The translations under genes were made by a program, and so were the position numbers. A stretch of DNA of 6,679 nucleotides from Candidatus Kapaibacterium sp. (lineage in GTDB: Bacteria; Bacteroidota; Ignavibacteria; Kapaibacteriales; UBA2268), in assembly GCA_027858275.1 (NCBI GenBank), contig JAQIDA010000008.1:1-6679 (forward strand), written 5' to 3'. Position 1 is the stretch's first letter. Every line of letters starts with the position of its first letter. Below, one piece after another: positions 1 through 6,679 of this stretch. A model generated the notes under the pieces. That model did not search any database. It saw only the letters and a list, made by a program, of their open reading frames with translations, and was not told where the DNA came from.

Positions 1-110
1 CAATAAATACAGTGTCTGACTTTTTGGACGCGCACGAAAAAATCAAAAAAGTTATATGCGTTTGTTTCGACAATGCGAACTATGAGATTTACAAAAATTT
101 GATGTCCTGA
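1..110 (+). CDS. macro-domain protein (O-acetyl-ADP-ribose deacetylase-like), 3' end only
   Basis: The reading frame beginning at base 3 is open from the window edge to a TGA at 108-110 and gives about 35 C-terminal residues. They include TVSDFLDAHEKIKKV and VCFDNANYEIYKNL. This matches the end of macro domains of the YmdB/MacroD type: a helix beginning T-V-x-x-F-L, then a V-x-F-V-C-F-D-type strand, then a final E-x-Y-x-x-L helix. Members bind ADP-ribose and hydrolyse O-acetyl-ADP-ribose or mono-ADP-ribosylated proteins in the cytoplasm. The ADP-ribose-binding loops lie upstream and cannot be checked, so whether the enzyme is intact and active is unknown. The frame is short, and recognition rests on the C-terminal pattern only. 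No terminator hairpin follows, so read-through into the next gene is possible. Confidence 0.75.
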   Translation, partial: INTVSDFLDAHEKIKKVICVCFDNANYEIYKNLMS

Positions 111-191
111 TAAACGTTAATTTTAACAGACTGATTTCAAAAATTAAAACTGAATAAAGACCGCTGTTTTCAAGCGAGAATCAATAAAATT

Positions 192-1559
192 ATGCGAAGA
201 TTAATACTGCCGATACTGTTACTGTTTTCTGTGATTTACTGTGCTTTCGCGGTACAGGTTGAGAGTGACGGCAACAAAATCATATATTTGCGCCACGCAG
301 ACAAGTTCATCAACGTTGATTCGAGTATCGGTGTTGTCCGACGTTTGATAGGAAACGTGTGGATCGAACAGGGAGATATTGTTCTTAAAAGCAATCGAGC
401 CATTCAATTCCTGGCGACAAATATAACAGAAATGACAGGAGATGTCAGGATTACTCAGCGTGAATTTATATTAAAATCACCGTATATCATCTATCACGGC
501 AACAGTCGGTTGGCGGATGCCGATCTTCATGTTCGCATAGAAGACGGCAATATGACACTCGACGCCGACAAAGGCAAATACTCGATGAACAGTCAAATCG
601 CTGATTTTTACGGCAATGTTGTCATCGACGATGATTCAGTAAGAATAACATCTGAAATAATAAATTTCGACCGAACGACACAAATCAGCCGTGCATACGG
701 CAATGTTGAAGTTCGAGGGAAATTCACAAACGCCCTTCTCTTTGGCGATACTGTTATGAATTACCCAAAACGTCAATACTCAATCGTAATCGGCCGCCCG
801 CTTCTCTATCAAATTGACACAATCAAAACAGACAAAAAACACATCGATTCGATCTCTAATGAGCAGATATTTAAATTTGACACTCTCAGCATCAGCTCTG
901 ATACAATGGAATCCGACAGAAAAATGGGCGAAGAAATTTATCTGTTCTCAGGCAATGTTGAACTCGTGAAAGGAAAGCTCAAAGCTGTTGTTGACAAATG
1001 TGTATACAACAAGAGAACTCAGAAAATCACTCTGCTCGGCAAACCTGTTGTTTGGTTCGAACAAACGCAATTGCATTCCGACAGCCTAATCGTTATGGAT
1101 TTCCCCAAAGATGCCGACAGCTATATAAATTCTTACGGCAAATCCTTTGCTTCGATGTACGATGATTCCACAACATCTGAAACAGTTGCCCTGAAAGACA
1201 GAATCCAGCAATTGTCCGGTGAGGAAATAAAAATCATGATCAGCAACGATTCAGTTCGTTCAATTCAAAGTACAGGCGACGCAAAAAGTTTATACTTTAT
1301 GATCTCCGACGACGGCGGTGAAGGAGTTGATCGCAAAGGATCAGACACAATCGTTATTGACTTCAGCGAAGGGGTCCCGGAGAATATATTTTGGTACGGA
1401 GGAGTAGAAGGCGAATTTATTCCGGAAATAATGATATATTCCGATGTTAAGAAATGGTATTTGCCCGATTTCAAACGTTCGGACAAAGAACCTCAACGAA
1501 GATCGCCCGCTAATCGAAAAAATGCTGTGCTAAACTCCACGGATATTAAGGATCAATAG
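192..1559 (+). CDS. OstA-like protein, LptA/LptD N-terminal-type periplasmic beta-jellyroll protein
   Basis: This 455-residue protein has a Sec signal peptide: MRR, a hydrophobic core at residues 4-19, and probable cleavage after AFA at 18-20. The mature part repeats the OstA/LptA pattern, in which G-[ND]-V is followed by beta-strands. Examples are RLIGNVWI (51-58), MTGDVRI (81-87), FYGNVVI (139-145), AYGNVEV (168-174) and LFSGNVEL (251-258). The C-terminal part (about 353-410) has STGDAKSLYF and a GGVEGEF element, which resemble the end of the OstA-like proteins common in Bacteroidota. Known relatives form the jellyroll bridge that carries lipopolysaccharide across the periplasm, or the periplasmic part of LptD. 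Here no C-terminal barrel follows, so it is not a full LptD. The tail from about 427 is polar and basic. The ATG is chosen because the signal peptide starts there; no clear Shine-Dalgarno sequence precedes it. A role in lipopolysaccharide export is inferred from the family. The family assignment is firm; the exact role is not. Confidence 0.8.
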   Translation: MRRLILPILLLFSVIYCAFAVQVESDGNKIIYLRHADKFINVDSSIGVVRRLIGNVWIEQGDIVLKSNRAIQFLATNITEMTGDVRITQREFILKSPYIIYHGNSRLADADLHVRIEDGNMTLDADKGKYSMNSQIADFYGNVVIDDDSVRITSEIINFDRTTQISRAYGNVEVRGKFTNALLFGDTVMNYPKRQYSIVIGRPLLYQIDTIKTDKKHIDSISNEQIFKFDTLSISSDTMESDRKMGEEIYLFSGNVELVKGKLKAVVDKCVYNKRTQKITLLGKPVVWFEQTQLHSDSLIVMDFPKDADSYINSYGKSFASMYDDSTTSETVALKDRIQQLSGEEIKIMISNDSVRSIQSTGDAKSLYFMISDDGGEGVDRKGSDTIVIDFSEGVPENIFWYGGVEGEFIPEIMIYSDVKKWYLPDFKRSDKEPQRRSPANRKNAVLNSTDIKDQ

Positions 1560-1621
1560 TATTTATCCTCATCCTCCCGGATTTTGTACGGACTAATCTT
1601 ACATAATAGTACAAACTGCTA

Positions 1622-1650
1622 TTGAATTTTCGCTTAGCTATATATATATT
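1622..1650 (+). promoter_or_regulatory. candidate promoter for the surface protein/beta-barrel operon
   Basis: TTGAAT at 1622-1627 and TATATT at 1645-1650 are separated by 17 bases, matching a sigma-70-like -35/-10 layout, and lie about 32 bases before the start codon at 1682. The spacer and -10 region overlap an alternating TA run (about 1639-1649), so the -10 register is ambiguous. This is pattern matching in AT-rich DNA. Many Bacteroidota use a different consensus (TAnnTTTG), which is not seen cleanly here. Confidence 0.3.
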
Positions 1651-1681
1651 ATTGTTGAATAATAGTTAAAGGGCTGAGACT

Positions 1682-4600
1682 ATGCGATTAATTACCGCAA
1701 TATTATTGATTTTTATTACGACCGTAAGCTTGTGGGCGGAAGACACTGAAAAAGTTCTCTCTGCATACGAAGGTCGTCATTTCTTCCTCGGATTCATGGA
1801 AAATGAAGTTCTCAACGACTATTCTTCCAACCCTGACTTGATTCAAAAAGTCTATATGACATCTTCCACATTTTCTGAAGTTGTCATGTCAGTTGCGGGA
1901 GCTGCTCCTACAACATACACAATAAATCCTTCGCAAATAATTGAAGTTGATATTCCCGAAACGATGGAAGTGACAGAGTCCGAAGTTATCTTAGATAAAA
2001 CCATTGAAATTATGGCTTCCGAACCCATCACAGTCTATGCCTTCAGTTCAATCGCTCTCTCAAGTGATGCTTATACAGCGCTGCCGGTTTCGGCATGGGG
2101 GAGAGAATACGTAAGTATTAACTATCCCAATGACCAATATTCGGTAATCGAAGGAATGGACGAGGGTCAAAAATGGGACAGATTGAAACCTCGTTCAGGC
2201 GAATTTATGATAATGGCCGCTTATGACAACACAACAATTTCCTTCAAACCAAACGGATTGACAGACAAAGGAAAACAGACATATCGCGAATACAGCGAAG
2301 TATTGAATAAAGGCGAATGCTATTTAGTGCAAGCCAATAATCATTGGGGCAGAGGCGCACAGGATCTGACCGGGACAATTGTTCGCGCCGACAAACCTGT
2401 CGGCTTTCTGTCAGGACACGTCAGGACAGCTGTTCCGCAATTCTTAGATGAAGATGCCGACAGCAAGGATCATTTAATAGAGATGTTGCCGCCTGTTGAC
2501 TCATGGGGAAGAGAATTTGTAAGCGTTCCCTTCGGAGTATCTTCTCACGGCGATATGCTGAGAGTCACTAACTATTTTCCCGAAACAATAGTCAGCTACG
2601 AAAACAATTCCGGTACATTTGAAATTTTTCTCGATGAGCCGGGCGAATATGAAGACGTATACTTACTCAAAGAAACCACCAAGTGGACATCGAACAAACC
2701 TGTTCAAATCGGGCAAATGATGATGAGAGTCAACCATGTCCCCGAATCGGATATTTACTACGATCCCTGCTTGGTGATTCTGCCGGGTACGGATTTGTTT
2801 GTTCAACATATTCATTTTCAGACTGTCGGGAATTATCCGGGAAATCCGGGTCAATACACAAGCCAAAGAATAACACTCGTCATTACAGAAGAAGCTTTGC
2901 CCACAATGAAGCTCGACGGAAGATTGATTACATCTACATTCTTATACCGGCCTCTGAAAAAAATCGGCAACGATGGCTTATATTCGGCTGTTGTCAGTAT
3001 CACTGACGGCACGCACACACTTTCCTGTGACGAAGGAGCCTTTTCCGGAATTATATACGGTGTCGGCAAACATGATTCCTACGCAATGGCCTTAGGATCA
3101 GTTCTGACAAACCCGTTTGAGGCGGACACCCTCGCTCCGGAACTGACATATACCGAAGACTGCGGATTAATAGAAATATCAATATGGGACCCGGTGGACG
3201 ACGCGACTTCCGGAGTAGACTTTATCTTTGTTCTCAAAGACAGCACTCACAACTATTCATGGGATATAGATGAAATCGGTGATATAAGCTCAACAGTGAC
3301 ACTGAGAGCCGAACCGATTGATTATTTTGAAGACGGTACTTTCTGTGTTGATATCAGAGACCGAAAAGGTAACGGTCAGCGATTCAGATATTTTTATGAC
3401 GGACTCGACGCCGAATTTGATCGAGAAATTGATTTCGGAATTACAAGCGCATACACAGAATACAGCCGAACATTTACTTTCACAAATTCCGGAACGGATA
3501 CCATTTATATCGGATCATTATCAGTTGAAAATGATGCCAGAGTGACAATGTCACATACTCATACTTTTCCCGATTCCTTGTATCCGGGCGAAAGCTTCTC
3601 GGTCATTGTTTCGTTCAAACCGGTCGACAATGCCGCGGACTTAAACGCCGCTCTTGTGATTGGATTGGACTGCGAGAGACTCTACAGAGTCCCGATTCTC
3701 GCAACCGTAGAATACCCGGCTTTGGCAGTAATAGGATATGATTTCGGAGACAGGATTGTCGGATCGACCACATGTGACTCCGTCACAATATTCAATAACG
3801 GGAATGTAGCGATTACACTCTATTCTTTAGATATTACTAAGACTGATCCTCAATTTGTTATTGATACATCAGGAATTTTCCCGATAACTCTGGACGAAAG
3901 TGACTCATTGCGAATGCAAGTCTGCTTCAGTCCCGAAAGCCGCGGAGACTTCTTTATATGGGCGGAAGCCTCTAACAGCGGAACAATCACAAATCAAATG
4001 GTCGTGAAGGGCAGAGGCATAGCACCAGTTGTCAATCCTGAAATTGTTGATTGGAAACAAAGACGTATCGGAACAAGAAACGACACTATCATATATCTGA
4101 CCAATTCCGGCGAAGCTCCCTGCCGATTGGTCTTCGATCAGATCACGGCTGCCTCAGATCCCGAAATAATAACTGATGACATGAAAACTGTCGATATTCT
4201 GCTCAATCCCGGCGACAGCACTGAAATAAATACGGCGTTCTTGCCTATAGATCCGATTCAATACAACGCGGAAGTTCTTTTCACAATGAACTGGTCTACC
4301 GACCCCGTCAGCCTGCAATTGATCGGAGAAGGAACTCTTCCCGTCATTGATACAGTTCAGGTTATATTTGCCGACACCTATATCTTCAGCCAAAGAGACA
4401 CTAATGCGACTATAGTGAAATCACTCGGCAACGAAATTCTTACGATTGATTCAATCGTCGCTTTCTCAGGCGATATCAGCTCTTTTGTTATAGACTATGA
4501 CGCATTGAAGAATTTGAAAATAGATTATGCTTCCGGCTCCAATGAGCTTGCAATACCAATCAGCTTCACTCCCGACAGAACGGGCTATCATGAAATGCTG

Positions 4601-5707
4601 CTCGAAGTTACTCACGACGCTGCCGCAAACTATGAAAGAAAAATAAGCTATGTATTGATAGCCGGACCAAGTGTTCCCGTCGATACGCTCGACTATAATC
4701 TTGACTTTGAAACCGACGGGCTGCCGACCGCTTGCCAATCAGGTATATTGAACTTCATCATAAGAAATACAGGCAATGTAAAATTAAACCTGCAGTCAGT
4801 CAGCATCACAGACGAAACGTTTGACGCTAAACTCGATCCGAGTTTTGTTATGCCGACTATAATTAAACCCGATACTTTCCTGTCAGTCCCGATTCTAATT
4901 GATACCGAATCGGGAGAAGAAGGCAAGCTGACAATTGATATTCAGATGAATGACAGTCTCAAGGAGTCTGTGACCTATACCTTCAGCCCTGTCATTTTAC
5001 CTTTGACAATATTTAAAACCGATAGTATGAAATACACTCCAAACGATACTTTATCGTTTGCAATAGGAGGAACGATTCCGTCAGGGACAATTCAAGATAT
5101 TGACTTTGCAACTGAGATTGAAGTGCCGATGAAGCATTTGTATCTTTTGACAGATCGCGCGGATTTGATCTTATCAAGTACTTCGGGGACGCTGTCATAT
5201 CCGCTAAATATAGAACAAAGTCTTGAACGGATAAATATCAGCTCAAAAAACAAGATAAATATATCCGATTCGAGTGACTGGAAAATAACATTTCCCGTTC
5301 TTGGATTATTAGCTGATAAAGAGTTTTTTGACATCCGGGTTAGAGCATTTTCCGATCCTTGCTTCAAAGATGATTTTGTAAATATGGTCGGCAGAATTAC
5401 AAATATTTGCGTTTTACCCCTCAGAATGATTAATTTCACCGAATCACGAATTCCGGAAATTTCAATCAATCCGAACCCGGTATTAGAAAAAATTCACGTG
5501 AATATCGTTTTAGGACATGAAGAATCGCTAAATTTTGCGATTTTTGACACAAAAGGGAAAAAATATTCGCTTTTAGACAATTTAAATTTGAAAAATGGCT
5601 CACATTCTCTTATATTTGATATTAGGACTTTGCCAACAGGAGTTTACATACTTTCTGTGACTAGTTCGATAATGACGAAAAATACTATGTTTGTAATTAT
5701 ACAGTAG
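1682..5707 (+). CDS. giant secreted protein: IgGFc-binding-type region, choice-of-anchor-D-type repeats, T9SS type A sorting domain
   Basis: The 1341-residue protein starts with a signal peptide (residues 1-19, cleavage after LWA). Residues about 25-475 match the IgGFc-binding N-terminal family: S-D-A-Y-x-A-L-P followed by WGREYVSI (139-146), EFMIMAAYDNTTISF (174-188), DLTGTIVRADKPVGFLSGH (228-246) and a second WGREFVSVPF (275-284). Residues about 482-572 form an Ig-like domain with C494 and C555 and a D-x-R-D-R-K-G-N ending. About five beta-sandwich repeats of roughly 100 residues follow (575-677, 678-781, 782-885, 886-995, 1000-1105). Most have an N-[ST/N]-G-type turn and a later F-x-P motif, as in ASPM/choice-of-anchor-D domains. 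Residues 1106-1245 are beta-rich and unassigned, possibly cohesin-like. The end (about 1258-1341) is a T9SS type A sorting domain with INPNP (1262-1266) and LPTGVYIL (1317-1324). It is therefore expected to cross the outer membrane and be surface-anchored or released. AAAGGG at 1668-1673 sits 8 bases before the ATG. A ligand cannot be deduced; binding of antibody Fc should not be assumed from the family name. Confidence 0.85.
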   Translation: MRLITAILLIFITTVSLWAEDTEKVLSAYEGRHFFLGFMENEVLNDYSSNPDLIQKVYMTSSTFSEVVMSVAGAAPTTYTINPSQIIEVDIPETMEVTESEVILDKTIEIMASEPITVYAFSSIALSSDAYTALPVSAWGREYVSINYPNDQYSVIEGMDEGQKWDRLKPRSGEFMIMAAYDNTTISFKPNGLTDKGKQTYREYSEVLNKGECYLVQANNHWGRGAQDLTGTIVRADKPVGFLSGHVRTAVPQFLDEDADSKDHLIEMLPPVDSWGREFVSVPFGVSSHGDMLRVTNYFPETIVSYENNSGTFEIFLDEPGEYEDVYLLKETTKWTSNKPVQIGQMMMRVNHVPESDIYYDPCLVILPGTDLFVQHIHFQTVGNYPGNPGQYTSQRITLVITEEALPTMKLDGRLITSTFLYRPLKKIGNDGLYSAVVSITDGTHTLSCDEGAFSGIIYGVGKHDSYAMALGSVLTNPFEADTLAPELTYTEDCGLIEISIWDPVDDATSGVDFIFVLKDSTHNYSWDIDEIGDISSTVTLRAEPIDYFEDGTFCVDIRDRKGNGQRFRYFYDGLDAEFDREIDFGITSAYTEYSRTFTFTNSGTDTIYIGSLSVENDARVTMSHTHTFPDSLYPGESFSVIVSFKPVDNAADLNAALVIGLDCERLYRVPILATVEYPALAVIGYDFGDRIVGSTTCDSVTIFNNGNVAITLYSLDITKTDPQFVIDTSGIFPITLDESDSLRMQVCFSPESRGDFFIWAEASNSGTITNQMVVKGRGIAPVVNPEIVDWKQRRIGTRNDTIIYLTNSGEAPCRLVFDQITAASDPEIITDDMKTVDILLNPGDSTEINTAFLPIDPIQYNAEVLFTMNWSTDPVSLQLIGEGTLPVIDTVQVIFADTYIFSQRDTNATIVKSLGNEILTIDSIVAFSGDISSFVIDYDALKNLKIDYASGSNELAIPISFTPDRTGYHEMLLEVTHDAAANYERKISYVLIAGPSVPVDTLDYNLDFETDGLPTACQSGILNFIIRNTGNVKLNLQSVSITDETFDAKLDPSFVMPTIIKPDTFLSVPILIDTESGEEGKLTIDIQMNDSLKESVTYTFSPVILPLTIFKTDSMKYTPNDTLSFAIGGTIPSGTIQDIDFATEIEVPMKHLYLLTDRADLILSSTSGTLSYPLNIEQSLERINISSKNKINISDSSDWKITFPVLGLLADKEFFDIRVRAFSDPCFKDDFVNMVGRITNICVLPLRMINFTESRIPEISINPNPVLEKIHVNIVLGHEESLNFAIFDTKGKKYSLLDNLNLKNGSHSLIFDIRTLPTGVYILSVTSSIMTKNTMFVIIQ

Positions 5708-5720
5708 AAAAGGTTTAACT

Positions 5721-6557
5721 ATGAAGATTCGCTTACCTCTCATTGTGTTGTTGGCAATTCTCTTCGCGTCCTCGAATTCTTATGGTCAGGGAGATGATCC
5801 TCTTGGTCCAAGAAGTGCAAAGAGCGCGTTCTTGATCGGTCCGACTGCCGGAGTTAATATGGTAACTCATGCGGCTAAAATCCAGACTTTCGATAATACA
5901 TTTGACGATTATGATGTCAATAATACTCTTTGTCCGGTTTTTGAAGACGGAACAGGCATCGGGTTTTGGTTTGGTTTGACTTATGAGTACCCGATCGGCA
6001 ATCCAAAAACATCGACTAAATCGATTAGCGGCAGAATTGTATACAACTACATGCCCGGGACTTTTGAAGTCGGTGGAGATGACTATGAAGCACTTGATCT
6101 CGATCAAAATGTTGTAATGACTACCACTAAACATGATGGTCAAATTGATTACAGCATGTTGTCATTTGAAGCTGCTTTCAAATTGAACATCTCTAAAAAA
6201 ATACCCCTCGGTATAACTGTCGGTCCGGTTGTTGACCTCATCTTTGGCAAAACACACACACAGTCTTATTCATTGATTGAGCCAAACAACGTTCAATTTA
6301 GTACTATTCCCGGTTTGAATTATTCAAACAATAACAGAACCGTAACGACTTACGAAGGCGACTTGGACGGTGCTGCAAGTTTAAGAATCGGTATGAAAAT
6401 TGGTGTTCAGTATGAAATATTAATGGGGAAAAATATGTTAGTTCCCGTGATATATTATAACTTCGGAGTAACTGAAGCAACAGAACTTCATGACTGGCGT
6501 GTAAACGCAATTCAGATTGGTGCTGACTTCAGATTCTCAATCAAGTCACCATTCTAA
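5721..6557 (+). CDS. outer-membrane beta-barrel protein, PorT-like/OMP_b-brl type
   Basis: This 278-residue protein has a signal peptide at 1-22 or so (MKIRLPLIVLLAILFASSNS, with a YG|Q junction typical of Bacteroidota). The mature part is made of alternating amphipathic strands, for example FLIGPTAGVNM (37-47), IGFWFGLTYEYPI (80-92), ISGRIVYNYMPG (102-113), YSMLSFEAAFKLNI (144-157), LGITVGPVVDLIFG (163-176), SLRIGMKIGVQYEI (220-233) and IQIGADFRFSIK (264-275). It ends in phenylalanine, the residue commonly recognised by the BAM outer-membrane assembly machine. Roughly eight to ten strands are likely. The start is supported by AAAAGG at 5708-5713, seven bases before the ATG. It begins 13 bases after the stop of the large T9SS-type gene, so the two are almost certainly co-transcribed. 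The barrel may help retain or export that protein, but no PorP/SprF-specific motif was recognised and the function is unknown. Confidence 0.75.
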   Translation: MKIRLPLIVLLAILFASSNSYGQGDDPLGPRSAKSAFLIGPTAGVNMVTHAAKIQTFDNTFDDYDVNNTLCPVFEDGTGIGFWFGLTYEYPIGNPKTSTKSISGRIVYNYMPGTFEVGGDDYEALDLDQNVVMTTTKHDGQIDYSMLSFEAAFKLNISKKIPLGITVGPVVDLIFGKTHTQSYSLIEPNNVQFSTIPGLNYSNNNRTVTTYEGDLDGAASLRIGMKIGVQYEILMGKNMLVPVIYYNFGVTEATELHDWRVNAIQIGADFRFSIKSPF

Positions 6558-6585
6558 ATTAACTTTAGATTTATGACTCGAAAAT

Positions 6586-6628
6586 TATCGCTTACCGCGG
6601 ATTCAATTTGTGGTAAGCGATTTTTTTT
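6586..6628 (+). terminator. rho-independent terminator after the beta-barrel gene
   Basis: The arms ATCGCTTACC (6587-6596) and GGTAAGCGAT (6612-6621) are perfectly complementary over 10 base pairs, with an extra A:T pair at 6586/6622. A short loop region separates them, and a run of eight T residues (6621-6628) follows. It lies 28 bases after the stop codon of the beta-barrel gene and closes the transcription unit that begins with the large secreted protein. Four T residues follow on the opposite strand, so it might also act weakly for a convergent gene. Confidence 0.9.
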
Positions 6629-6679
6629 ATGTATTTTTGTTTGTAATGATTGATTTGAAAAGATGCCGAATGCAAAAAA
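6629..6679. other. short tail after the terminator, no supported gene
   Basis: These 51 AT-rich bases run to the window edge. An ATG at 6646 opens a frame to the edge and another ATG at 6664 opens a shorter one, but neither has a convincing ribosome binding site and too few codons are visible. On the minus strand one frame would end with a TAA at 6627-6629, next to the terminator hairpin, which could be the 3' end of a convergent gene. The evidence does not decide between these. Confidence 0.3.

Noticed and set aside
115..151. AT-only inverted repeat (TAATTTT/AAAATTA), a GTTAA-TT-TTAAC near-palindrome, and a possible promoter TTAACA (123-128) with TAAAAC (145-150) before the OstA-like gene
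   Set aside because: The stems are A/T only or have a two-base loop, and the promoter boxes are 16 bases apart with a poor -10. None stands out from AT-rich background.
1584..1614. Inverted repeat TTGTAC ... GTACAA after the OstA-like gene, as a possible terminator or operator
   Set aside because: Only six base pairs with a 19-base loop and no T run after it; each arm contains the palindrome GTAC, so chance is a good explanation.
2683..3006. Open frame of 107 codons in another + frame
   Set aside because: It overlaps the IgGFc-binding-type region of the large gene out of frame and has no ribosome binding site or recognisable protein features.
5092..5469. Open frame of 125 codons on the minus strand
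   Set aside because: It lies wholly inside the giant secreted gene, whose + strand protein has clear domains here; the minus-strand translation shows no recognisable domain.
5733..6143. Open frame of 136 codons on the minus strand
   Set aside because: It is a shadow of the beta-barrel gene, which has a signal peptide, amphipathic strands and a ribosome binding site on the + strand.
6627..6679. Possible 3' end of a convergent minus-strand gene ending at the terminator
   Set aside because: Only about 16 codons are visible, more than one minus-strand frame is open, and no family pattern can be recognised.

Overview
The window most likely comes from a Gram-negative bacterium of the Bacteroidota/Chlorobiota group. 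It encodes an OstA-like lipopolysaccharide-transport-type protein, a secreted giant with a C-terminal type IX secretion (T9SS) sorting domain, and an outer-membrane beta-barrel protein. T9SS is essentially confined to that group. Two genes also have purine-rich Shine-Dalgarno-like sequences at good spacing, and an IgGFc-binding module is joined to choice-of-anchor-D-type repeats. This fits a basal lineage such as Kapabacteria or Ignavibacteria better than classical Bacteroidia, but that placement is inference. Base composition is moderately AT-rich.

Layout, all on the + strand: (1) bases 1-110 are the 3' end of a macro-domain (ADP-ribose-binding/deacetylase) gene. (2) An 81-base gap leads to an OstA-like periplasmic protein (192-1559). 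(3) A 122-base AT-rich gap, with a plausible promoter at 1622-1650, precedes a 1341-residue secreted protein (1682-5707). (4) Thirteen bases after its stop comes a 278-residue outer-membrane beta-barrel protein (5721-6557). (5) A strong rho-independent terminator at 6586-6628 closes the unit. The last 51 bases hold no gene that can be supported.

Reading of the locus: all three complete genes carry export signals and point to the cell envelope. The large protein reads as a signal peptide, an IgGFc-binding-type N-terminal region, an Ig-like domain, about five ASPM/choice-of-anchor-D-type beta-sandwich repeats, an unassigned (possibly cohesin-like) beta-rich region, and a T9SS type A sorting domain. 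It is probably a surface-displayed or released adhesin-like protein. It shares a promoter-to-terminator unit with the beta-barrel gene, which may encode a functional partner. The OstA-like and macro-domain genes look like ordinary housekeeping neighbours. No mobile element, CRISPR array, tRNA or rRNA was seen.
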